The notes under the pieces are model-generated. The model was not told the DNA's origin, made no database searches, and was given only the letters and a program-made list of their open reading frames with translations. From Xanthobacteraceae bacterium (GTDB taxonomy: Bacteria > Pseudomonadota > Alphaproteobacteria > Rhizobiales > Xanthobacteraceae), in NCBI GenBank assembly GCA_030037185.1, contig JASHRR010000621.1, positions 1 through 7,502 on the forward strand: DNA of 7,502 nucleotides, read 5' to 3'. Positions 1-6,506 of this stretch are shown piece after piece; position 1 is the stretch's first letter, and each line of letters opens with the position of its first letter. Position numbers and translations under genes: made by a program.

Positions 1-1
1 T

Positions 2-151
2 GTGGGAGCGTCGCGGAGCCTCGGCGCACACGCGGCGGCGGACCATGCGCGCAGCGGCACCACGTTGATCGAGTTTGGCTGCATCACGAAGAAACCAGGG
101 AAGGAAACCCATCGCCGGCTGGTTCTCAGCGATCCACGCTCTTTTCTATAA
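2..151 (+). CDS. Possible 3' end of an unidentified gene (partial)
   Basis: This frame is open from the window edge to a TAA stop at 149-151, giving about 49 residues that end in LSDPRSFL. Roughly 70% of its codons end in G or C, in keeping with a coding frame in GC-rich DNA. It would converge on the neighbouring minus-strand MmgE/PrpD gene with only 11 bp between the two stop codons, a natural layout for convergent genes. I recognise no domain in the visible residues, which include TTLIEFG and a basic stretch KKPGKETHRR. Other frames on both strands are also partly open here, so this could be a chance frame. The sequence to the left of the window would settle it. Confidence 0.3.
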   Translation: MGASRSLGAHAAADHARSGTTLIEFGCITKKPGKETHRRLVLSDPRSFL

Positions 152-162
152 CTCCAACCTGC

Positions 163-1554
163 TCAATGGCTGAGGGACTGGGGGCGGCACCAATCGGGCC
201 GACAGTGGCGACGCAGCAAGTCGGTCAGCTCTGTGCCACTCGTCCAATGCTCAAACCATTCAACGGCCCGTTCGAGTTCATCGAGGCCTCGCGGTGTCAA
301 CGCCAAGCCTGCGAGCTGGCGAAATTTCAGGCGAATCTCGGACTCGTCGTATGGGTTCAGGCAATCTCCTCTCGGGCTGTCGCAAGAACGAGTGACCTGT
401 TTTCCGTCATTCAACGTGAGCGTGACGCGAGCGGGCTTCAAGGCCGGCACTGATGAGTTCATCGCCGGGTCTTCCTTAATGTACACGCGATGGCGTAGCG
501 CCTTGATTGCCGGGTCGTCCAGTGCTGAGTCGTCGAGCGACTCGTAACCGGCGCTGCCTCTCACCGCCAGACACGCAGCCACATGCGGCAGCGAGTACTT
601 CGAAGCGAAATAGTTCGGAGGCTCCGGGTTGCACATGACCGTTGCAAAGCGGAAGGTCGCGATGTCAATGCTTTTGATGTCTTGCGCTTTGGCGTTGAGT
701 GCTGCGATAGCTTCCTCGAGCGCGTCGAGCGCGGCGTAGATCGGATTGCAGCAGGCTCGCAGGCGAAACCAGTTTCGCGTAATCTCCCAGCGGGTGCCGA
801 GTTGATCGAGCAGGACGGCAGGCTTGAAGCCGTCGCCAACGAGGCTGCCTAGCGCTTCCTCGATCGCATTGTCCTGTGCGGTAAAGCCTGCCAGCGCAAG
901 ATCAGGCGCAAGTCCAAGCGCGAAACCGCTCATTCCCCCCGCTACGTTGAGCGCAGTCGCGCCGGCCACCGCGTTGTTATAGCTCGGCGTCAGGACGAGT
1001 GTGGCGGCGATGCGCATTGCACGGCTCGTATCGGCCACGTTCAGCGCCCGCAGTCGCGATCCTGCGGCAGCAGCACCCAGCAGCGCGGCCTGACCGTTCT
1101 GGTGTGCGAGCGGGCGGGTCGTCATTGCCGCACCGAGGCGTGCGCCAGCGTCATACCCGAGAATCAAGGCGGCGAGCATGTCGCGGCCGGTGCGTCGGCC
1201 CCACTCGGCGACGCTAAGTACGCCCGGAAGAATTTGCATCGCGCCCTGATAGGAAACAAACCGATGGCCTTCCCCTAATTCCAGGGAGCGCCCAGCGGTG
1301 CCGTTCAATAAGGCCGCAGTACGCGGGTCGCTCGTCGGCCAGCCAGGAGAAAATACCGTCGCACCGGTCCCTGCGGTGGCGCTCAGTCGCTCGCGCAGCC
1401 CCTGCACCTCGGGCCGACTCGCCCCTGCCAAAATGACACCGATGGTGTCGAGCACGACCAGCTTCGCATGCCGTTGCACCTCCTTTGGCACATCCTCGAG
1501 CCTCGTTTCAGCAACGAAATGAACAAGTTTTTCGATCTGCCACGCCATTAGCAT
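163..1554 (-). CDS. MmgE/PrpD family protein
   Basis: A complete 463-residue protein of the MmgE/PrpD superfamily. The family includes 2-methylcitrate dehydratase, cis-aconitate decarboxylase and iminodisuccinate epimerase, soluble cytoplasmic enzymes acting on small di- and tricarboxylates. Visible family features in order are a helical N-terminus with LVVLDTIGVILAG (32-44), the NGT motif (84-86) and an acidic block ending in H97. After these come AHQNG (150-154), FRLRACC followed by YAALDAL (263-279), CNPEPP (308-313), KYSLPH (319-324) and the late PRGDCLNP block (394-401). Length is normal for the family. The ATG at 1554 has a GAGA stretch a few bases upstream, and a second in-frame ATG lies two codons on. 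Oddities are that the usual NGT-x-x-H-x-x-D block reads NGTAGRSLELGEGH and that SYQG (101-104) stands where many members have GHPG. The substrate therefore cannot be assigned. The gene stands alone here, without prp-pathway partners. Confidence 0.9.
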   Translation of the reverse strand: MLMAWQIEKLVHFVAETRLEDVPKEVQRHAKLVVLDTIGVILAGASRPEVQGLRERLSATAGTGATVFSPGWPTSDPRTAALLNGTAGRSLELGEGHRFVSYQGAMQILPGVLSVAEWGRRTGRDMLAALILGYDAGARLGAAMTTRPLAHQNGQAALLGAAAAGSRLRALNVADTSRAMRIAATLVLTPSYNNAVAGATALNVAGGMSGFALGLAPDLALAGFTAQDNAIEEALGSLVGDGFKPAVLLDQLGTRWEITRNWFRLRACCNPIYAALDALEEAIAALNAKAQDIKSIDIATFRFATVMCNPEPPNYFASKYSLPHVAACLAVRGSAGYESLDDSALDDPAIKALRHRVYIKEDPAMNSSVPALKPARVTLTLNDGKQVTRSCDSPRGDCLNPYDESEIRLKFRQLAGLALTPRGLDELERAVEWFEHWTSGTELTDLLRRHCRPDWCRPQSLSH

Positions 1555-1661
1555 TTTTTCTCGTGGTGATTAGGGTTATACGCGGAAACGATTCACACGG
1601 AAAAATCTTCTCCTCGCTCGGCTGAATTAACTAATCTTTTTCGACGGCCAAGACCTAATCA

Positions 1662-1690
1662 ATCATGTTGGGATTCAACCTGTCGGTCAA
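1662..1690 (-). promoter_or_regulatory. Weak promoter candidate for the MmgE/PrpD gene
   Basis: Reading the minus strand, TTGACC (1690-1685) matches the -35 consensus at five of six positions. After a 17-base spacer comes CATGAT (1667-1662), a four-of-six match to the -10 box. This would start transcription about 100 bases before the ATG of the MmgE/PrpD gene. The -35 box overlaps an inverted repeat (1683-1694), which would suit control by a bound regulator. Such matches are common by chance, so this is only a candidate. Confidence 0.22.
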
Positions 1691-1694
1691 CCGA
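1683..1694. promoter_or_regulatory. Short inverted repeat overlapping the putative -35 box
   Basis: TCGGT and ACCGA form five-base arms around a two-base centre (CA). The element overlaps the candidate -35 box of the MmgE/PrpD gene, the usual position for a repressor operator. No regulator can be named from the sequence. Confidence 0.2.
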
Positions 1695-1705
1695 TTCGCG
1701 GCCAA

Positions 1706-1717
1706 CTCACGCGTGAG
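1706..1717. promoter_or_regulatory. Perfect 12-bp palindrome CTCACGCGTGAG
   Basis: CTCACGCGTGAG is its own reverse complement over 12 bases and lies about 150 bp upstream of the MmgE/PrpD start codon, just beyond the inverted repeat at 1683-1694. It could be a dimeric regulator's binding site. Only one full copy was seen, and a 12-base palindrome can arise by chance in GC-rich DNA. Confidence 0.22.
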
Positions 1718-1875
1718 AACTTGTTCAAACGAGCAATAGGCGAAGGTTTAGGCAGCGAGGCATTACCCCCGCCATTCGGACACGCACCTCATTCGAGCGC
1801 CGAAGGAACCCCGATGATTCACGCGCTGCCCAGCGCCCGCTCGTCCTCGTCCGACTCCCACCCCAGCCGCCGCCC
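1718..1875. other. Intergenic stretch without a recognised gene
   Basis: No convincing coding frame, hairpin terminator or repeat was found here. A plus-strand frame is open through it and ends at a TAA at 1877-1879, but its reading is rich in Ser, Pro and Arg, has no convincing start and resembles no family I know. Confidence 0.4.
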
Positions 1876-2500
1876 CTAAGTCGGCGCCGAGGCCGCTAAC
1901 CTCGCTACGATAGGTCTCCCGGTTTCACGGATCACCTTTTCGGCGTGCTGTGCGCAATACCCGGCGGATCGAATAAGTGGACTCGTCGATTGCTTCTCCG
2001 TCGCGCAGCCTACCCCGATAGCCTGGCGGGTCGGCATCCGCATTGACCGCGCGATTCAGCCTGCCGGTCTGCACCGCGTTGCGGATCAGCAACCGAGCAT
2101 ATCCAGGCCTTTTCCGGGCCGCGATTTCCCTTCGAGGCCTGCTCGGGTTTCACTCACGTTACGGCCCCGCCCGGTTGCTCAACCGCTCAAGGCGGGTCTT
2201 TGTCACGAGGCTTCGAGTTGCCCAGCCAAACCGCTCGTCAGCTACCAGACCTTCATCCTCCACTGGTTATCCGTTGCCATTTCGGGCAAATCTGGGCGGG
2301 TACCCAGCCGCGAATGCCAACGTTCCTCGGAGAGGCAGTATTGACCCGGAGCAAGCCATTTGTTCCGCCTGCGACAAAAGATTTTGTCCAAGGCATAGGC
2401 CTGTTCACGCAAGCACTTATGTTGAGAACGTCGCCGGACAGGTTCGACCATTCGTCCGGGAGCGCCTGCCGGCCCACGGTTTTCACCGTCTGGAGCCCAC
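1876..2500 (-). mobile_element. Possible relic of a group II intron 5' region
   Basis: About 620 bp with no convincing protein gene. On the minus strand a short frame (2043 to 1876, 55 residues) ends with EKVIRETGRPIVA and then stops. This resembles the leader reading typically found just before the maturase gene of bacterial group II introns, where a phrase like TGRPIVA is followed by a Gly/Lys-rich segment. Upstream on the same strand lies a strongly structured part, including a nested hairpin at 2166-2196 and the phrase GTAACGTGAGTGAAACCC, which looks like folded RNA rather than coding sequence. The maturase and the catalytic 3' domains are absent: after the relic the DNA runs straight into the MmgE/PrpD upstream region. 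Several overlapping frames here (for example 2043-2504 plus and 2652-2242 minus) look like chance readings rich in Arg, Ser and Pro. The identification rests on remembered family patterns and is tentative. Confidence 0.3.
2166..2196. repeat. Nested inverted repeat (stem-loop within a stem)
   Basis: An outer pair CCCGCC (2166-2171) and GGCGGG (2191-2196) encloses an inner hairpin made of CGGTT (2172-2176) and AACCG (2181-2185) around a GCTC loop. The two stems stack with only five unpaired bases (2186-2190). There is no following run of T on either strand, so it is not a typical terminator. It fits a folded RNA such as an intron domain. Confidence 0.45.
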
Positions 2501-5158
2501 GTGACGCTGTTTGTTGCCCACTGCAATCCAAAGAGACAACGCGCAAGCGAAGCTGCTGGCTTTGCGGCGTTGGCGATTGCCGTAGCGGCGTTTATCGGCT
2601 GGTGGGCAGGGGCGCCGCTGCTGGCAACCTGGGGCGCGGGCTTGCCTGCCATGAAACCAGTGGCTGCCGTGTGCCTCGGGGCCCTCGGCCTTGCGCTTAT
2701 CTATCCCGGCAAGACTTCGCGCTTCCCCGTTGCGGTCGGCCTGGCGGCGGCCGTTCTCGCCGCGCTTGATCTGCTCGGCATCGATTCCGGCATCAACCGC
2801 TGGCTGGTGCCGCGGGCTGCGGTGCACGGCACAAACGCAATGGCGGTGGCGCTCGGGCTTGCGGGCGCCGCGCTCGCGCTCAGTCGCCTTGAAGGATATC
2901 ACTTCGCCGCGACCGCACTCGGCGGCCTTACCGGCGTGGGGGCCGTGTACGCCTTGCTCAACATCTACTTGACTGGCCTTGATCCGCTCGCCGGTTTAAT
3001 TGAGCCGCCCGCCTTGCCGACCATCATCGGGCAGCTTTGCGTCGCCGCGGGGGTGATAGTGCAGATCGGAACGATGCCCGCGCTGCGCAAGCCTCGGCCG
3101 TTGTGGCATCTGCACATTGTGCTCGGATGCGCGATCATCACGCCGCTTCTGCTATTCGGCGCATATGCAGGACTTAGCATCGCCGCCGCGCAGGTCCGCC
3201 AGGTTCGGGAAAACCTGACGATTGAAGCAGGCACTTTGTCGGCCAACGTTGACCGCGAGATCATAGGCGAGATCGAGAGGTTGCAGGCGTTGGCCGCCTC
3301 GCTGTCGTTGCGCCAAGGCGACTTCGCTGAGTTCCAGCGCCAGGCCGAGGCTTCGCTTGGCTTTCCTCAAAGCGGCAACATCGTGCTCATCGACTCGAAC
3401 ATGCGGCAACTCGTCAATACCCGGGTGCCCTTCGGCCACCCCCTGCCAAGCGCGGTCATTCCGAAACCTATAGCGAGGTCGCTCGCAACAGGTAAACCGC
3501 AAGTAACCGACCTGTTCATGGTGCCCATCGTCGACCAGCTTTTGGTCGGCATCATAGTGCCCGTACGGAGCGACGGCGAGAGCCGCTACATCGTCGGCAG
3601 GACACCGGATCAGCACGCCCTCGCACGCCTCATCGCAACAAACGAACTGCCGACGGGTTGGCACTCGGTGGTCTCCGATGGCGCCCACCGCGTTATCTCG
3701 CGATCCGAACCTGACGGTTCGTTCATAGGCGAGGAGCTGCCGCCGCCGCAGTGGCGCCACACCGGAGCGGTCGGCGTATTCGAGTTTATCGACTCCGATG
3801 GGCGAACGTCACTGGAGGCACGCACACGGTCGGAATTGACCGGTTGGGAAACCGCCGTGTGGGCCCCCAAGGCTCTGCTCGAGACTCCGGTTCGGGCGTT
3901 ATGGGTGGCCCTCAGCCTGCTGGCGTTGCTGGCGATCGCGGTGGTAGTTGCCTTGGCCCTATGGCTGGGCCGGATCATCTCGAGCTCGGTCGGCCACGTG
4001 GCGCGCGCAATCGTTCTGGGAGAGGGCGCTCAGATGCGGTTGGACGAAACTCCGGTCGCCGAGGTGAACACGCTGATGGCGGAGCTTAGGGCGGCCGCTG
4101 TGCGACGACACGCGGCGGAGCAAGACCTCCAGGCGAGCAAAGATCAGCTTCAGGTGAGCAAAGATCGCCTACAGCTTGCTTTCGACGCAACCAAACTCGG
4201 GTGGTGGCAGTACGATCCACTCCGTGGCATGGGCACTGGGGATGCGCGCTTTAAGGAAATTTTTGACGTGATCGATAATGAGATATCGATCGAGGACCTC
4301 CTCAAACGCGTGCATCCCGACGACACAGAACGGTTTTGGGCGAACCGCCAGGCCACGAATCCTGTCGATCCGACGCCGTACGTCCATCATGAGTTCCGGG
4401 TTCGGCGGCAAGACGGCACCATCCGGTGGGTGGAGGCTAATGCGCTCGCATATTTTGAGGGTGCTGGGTCTGAGCGCCGGGCTGTGAGCTTCGGTGGCAC
4501 CGTTCAGGACGTCACCGAACGCAAGGAGCGCGAGGAAAAGGAGCACCTCCTCATGCGCGAGGTTAATCATCGTGCCAAGAACATGCTCAGCGTGGTCCAC
4601 TCGATCGCTCATCAGACCGCCGCCAGAAACCCTGAAGATTTCGTCGAGCGCTTCTCGGAGCGCATCCAGGCCCTTTCAGCCAATCAGGATCTCCTCGTCC
4701 GCAACGAATGGAAGGGGGTCGATATCGCGGACCTCATACGCGCCCAGCTCGCGCCTTTCGCCGATCTTATCGGTTCTCGTATCGCTCTCCACGGCGCCAA
4801 GCTGTGCCTGAAGGCGGCCTCCGCGCAAGCCGTCGGGCTCGCCCTCCACGAACTCGCCACCAACGCCGGGAAATACGGGGCCCTCTCGACAGATACCGGT
4901 CACGTGAACATCTCCTGGAGGACCGACGGCGACACCTTCACGATGAGGTGGACCGAGCGCAACGGCCCGCCCGTATCTTCGCCGAAGCGACGCGGGTTCG
5001 GCACGATAGTTATGGAAGCGATGACGGAGCGCAGCGTGGATGGCACGGTCGGCCTTGAGTACGCGCCTCCAGGCGTCACCTGGCGTTTGACCTGCCCGGC
5101 AGCGAATGCGCTGGAGCACATGCCGGCCGTCCTGGTGGCGCGTCACGGTCGGATCTGA
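2501..5158 (+). CDS. Membrane-bound HWE-family sensor histidine kinase with PAS domain
   Basis: An 885-residue hybrid-free sensor kinase. Seven predicted membrane segments (about 19-37, 52-69, 75-94, 112-128, 135-157, 172-191, 204-229) precede an extracytoplasmic region (about 230-462) that looks like a PDC/Cache ligand-sensing domain. An eighth segment (464-489) follows, then a HAMP-like stretch, a coiled coil with the duplicated heptad LQASKDQ/LQVSKDR (543-556) and a PAS domain of the PAS_3 type (about 557-674, with RVHPDD at 603-608). The kinase core starts at about 680: MREVNHRAKNML carries the phosphoacceptor H690, HELATNAGKYGALS (783-796) is the N box with the family histidine, WTE (817-819) is the W-x-E signature, and RRGFGTIVMEAM (831-841) is the glycine-rich ATP-binding part. 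This makes it an HWE kinase. The GTG start at 2501 is supported by GGAG five bases upstream; the next in-frame ATG (codon 51) would remove the first membrane segment. No response regulator lies beside it and the ligand is unknown. Confidence 0.93.
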   Translation: MTLFVAHCNPKRQRASEAAGFAALAIAVAAFIGWWAGAPLLATWGAGLPAMKPVAAVCLGALGLALIYPGKTSRFPVAVGLAAAVLAALDLLGIDSGINRWLVPRAAVHGTNAMAVALGLAGAALALSRLEGYHFAATALGGLTGVGAVYALLNIYLTGLDPLAGLIEPPALPTIIGQLCVAAGVIVQIGTMPALRKPRPLWHLHIVLGCAIITPLLLFGAYAGLSIAAAQVRQVRENLTIEAGTLSANVDREIIGEIERLQALAASLSLRQGDFAEFQRQAEASLGFPQSGNIVLIDSNMRQLVNTRVPFGHPLPSAVIPKPIARSLATGKPQVTDLFMVPIVDQLLVGIIVPVRSDGESRYIVGRTPDQHALARLIATNELPTGWHSVVSDGAHRVISRSEPDGSFIGEELPPPQWRHTGAVGVFEFIDSDGRTSLEARTRSELTGWETAVWAPKALLETPVRALWVALSLLALLAIAVVVALALWLGRIISSSVGHVARAIVLGEGAQMRLDETPVAEVNTLMAELRAAAVRRHAAEQDLQASKDQLQVSKDRLQLAFDATKLGWWQYDPLRGMGTGDARFKEIFDVIDNEISIEDLLKRVHPDDTERFWANRQATNPVDPTPYVHHEFRVRRQDGTIRWVEANALAYFEGAGSERRAVSFGGTVQDVTERKEREEKEHLLMREVNHRAKNMLSVVHSIAHQTAARNPEDFVERFSERIQALSANQDLLVRNEWKGVDIADLIRAQLAPFADLIGSRIALHGAKLCLKAASAQAVGLALHELATNAGKYGALSTDTGHVNISWRTDGDTFTMRWTERNGPPVSSPKRRGFGTIVMEAMTERSVDGTVGLEYAPPGVTWRLTCPAANALEHMPAVLVARHGRI
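4128..4169 (+). repeat. Tandem 21-bp duplication in the kinase coiled-coil linker
   Basis: Two adjacent 21-base units agree at 17 of 21 positions, with GAGCAAAGATC identical in both (4135-4145 and 4156-4166). Each encodes one heptad (LQASKDQ, LQVSKDR), so the duplication lengthens the helical linker by one heptad and keeps the reading frame and coiled-coil register. Confidence 0.7.
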
Positions 5159-5551
5159 CCCGTTTGGAACGTCGCGCGGAGCTCCAGCGAGACGGCACGG
5201 TTGTTGCGGCTTACGAGGCATGGCCGCCAGTATTGGACCCAATCAACGCGCAACGGCGGCGCGCATGGACACCACCGCCTTTTTTTTGGATGGACGGGGT
5301 GAGTGCCGGGACCGCGCCGTCGCGTGGTCCATGGCGCCGAGCGCGGACCCGATGGCGTTCGGGGCCGTTTCTCTCCATCGGCTTCGACGGCCGGTGCAAC
5401 GTCATTGTCGCGCTGGCGACGCTCTGAGGCGGTGCGCCCCGAAGGACTGGAGCCGGCGGTGACAGCGGGCGGGTGCTGCGTTAGGTAAAAATGACTGTTA
5501 TTGTGAGAACCTCGATCCTGCCTGCTCTCTGACCTGGCGTACCTTTGCTAG
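5159..5551. other. Gene-poor spacer between kinase and ArsR-type regulator
   Basis: No recognised gene was found in these roughly 390 bp. A plus-strand frame opens with TTG at 5164, six codon-lengths or less after the kinase stop, and runs 87 residues to a stop at 5425-5427. It has no clear ribosome binding site, and its second half is rich in Arg, Trp and Pro, which looks like non-coding readthrough. A run of eight T (5280-5287) lies inside it and could mark a frameshift in a decayed gene, because the first part (MERRAELQRDGTVVAAYEAW) reads more like protein. The last 120 bases, downstream of the ArsR-type gene, show no strong terminator hairpin. Confidence 0.4.
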
Positions 5552-6230
5552 CTAGTCGAAGAGCTTGGCGAAACTTACCTCGCCTTGGGGTGAGAACCTG
5601 ACGAGGCGCGTATTCTCGACACGACGGGCCCACTTGAGTTCGAAGAAGCGGTCGAGCAACTGGGCGCCGAGCGCTCCGGCAAGATGAGACCGGCGCTCGC
5701 TCCAATCGAGACACGCCCGGCAAACCGGACGTTTGGCCGACTTCAGGGCGGCAATGTCGATCCCAAACTCCCCGAAGCGACATTCACCTCTGCTGGTCAT
5801 TGCGACGTCGCCGTCGTCGATCACGATCAACTTGAGCCGTGTCAGCCGCGAGAACAGCTGCACACCACGCTCGCCGGCAAGATGATCGTAACAGGCGCGT
5901 GCTTTGCGCAACTGCGGGTCTTTCGGACCTGGACGAAACGGGTCGTTTTCCGGACAGCTTCGCAAGGTCCATCAAGACCTCGATTGCGGTCGTGACGTCG
6001 GGGCCGGCCAGCCGGTAGTAACGGTGCCGCCCCTGCCTCTCGGCAGCAACCAACCCTCCCTCGAGTAGCTGCCCGAAGTGCCCACTCGCGGTTGCCGCGG
6101 CGATGCCGGCCACCTGCGCAAGCTCGCTCGCGGTCAATGCATGCCCGCTCATGAGGGATGTCAGGATGTTTGCACGTGCAGGGTCGCCCATAAGCCCGCC
6201 GATGCTCGCGATGTTGGGTCCGGTAGCCAT
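5552..6230 (-). pseudogene. ArsR-family winged-helix regulator, frameshifted
   Basis: Two overlapping minus-strand frames together make one protein of about 225 residues. The first part begins at ATG 6230, with GGAG seven bases upstream. It encodes an ArsR-type winged helix: MGDPARANILTSLM, then ALTASELAQVAGIAAATASGHFGQL as helix-turn-helix (about 31-55) and the wing ERQGRHRYYRL. Its frame then decays into an Arg-rich tail. The second part, one base out of frame, carries the family's C-terminal half: LRKARACYDHLAGERGV, RPVCRACLDWSERRSHLAGALG with a CxxC, and a final winged-helix-like segment ending SFAKLFD. Removing one A from the AAAA run (plus-strand TTTT at 5946-5949) would join them as LSGNDPFRPGPKDPQLRK. 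Such proteins usually repress a nearby gene and release DNA on sensing a signal. The divergent hydrolase gene is the natural target. Whether the shift is real or a sequencing error cannot be told from the sequence. Confidence 0.85.
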
Positions 6231-6506
6231 GTAGTCACTCCAGCACGTGAACCCGGCGGAAGCTTTCGTCTCCAAAGCATTTCGCATCGTCGATCAGCTA
6301 CGCATGCTTGGGGAGGCCAACGACCGTTCGAATCGTCACCGTCGCACTATCTTTTCGGAGGATCAATCGCCATGGCACAGGCGCAGCTCCGTCACGTCAC
6401 ACTGCCAGGCACGTCTGCGAACGCCTGCCCGGCATTTTTGTGCTATTGTTTCACGTATCGGCCGACGCGCGCCGCACGCCAAGCGCCTTCAGGCGAGGGA
6501 GGGAAA
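6231..6506. promoter_or_regulatory. Divergent control region between ArsR-type regulator and hydrolase
   Basis: This 276 bp region separates the two divergent start codons and should hold both promoters. I found no strong -35/-10 pair. Candidate operator elements are AAGCAT (6275-6280) with its inverse ATGCTT (6304-6309) across 23 bases, and the palindromic ATCGTCGAT (6286-6294) between them; their centres do not coincide exactly, so they may be unrelated. Small frames here (for example from 6247 and 6308) look like chance readings. Confidence 0.35.
6498..6503 (+). promoter_or_regulatory. Ribosome binding site deciding the hydrolase start
   Basis: GGAGGG ends three bases before the ATG at 6507, with the GGAG core at five bases. 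It favours this start over the in-frame ATG at 6372, which has GGAGG ten bases upstream but would bury the signal peptide inside the protein. Confidence 0.7.

Noticed and set aside
1..130. Minus-strand frame that could continue an operon after the MmgE/PrpD gene (reading VMQPNSINVVPLRAW)
   Set aside because: There is no ribosome binding site near its ATG and the plus-strand frame ending at 151 fits the convergent layout as well or better; it cannot be resolved inside the window.
2043..2504. Plus-strand frame of 153 residues with two Cys pairs (CSACDKRFCPRH), suggestive of a small zinc-binding protein
   Set aside because: Composition is rich in Arg, Ser and Pro throughout, no ribosome binding site was seen, and it lies across the intron-like structured DNA. 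Long overlapping frames on both strands indicate chance openness.
3152..3760. Minus-strand frame of 202 residues opposite the kinase
   Set aside because: It is a shadow of the kinase's strongly supported coding frame, with no recognisable domain.
6231..6287. Upstream extension of the ArsR-type gene by 19 residues
   Set aside because: The ATG at 6230 has a well-spaced GGAG and matches the usual start of the winged-helix domain.
6372..6506. In-frame upstream ATG with GGAGG that would add 45 residues to the B3-like hydrolase
   Set aside because: The extension has no family similarity and would place the evident signal peptide in the interior. The ATG at 6507 has a better-spaced binding site.
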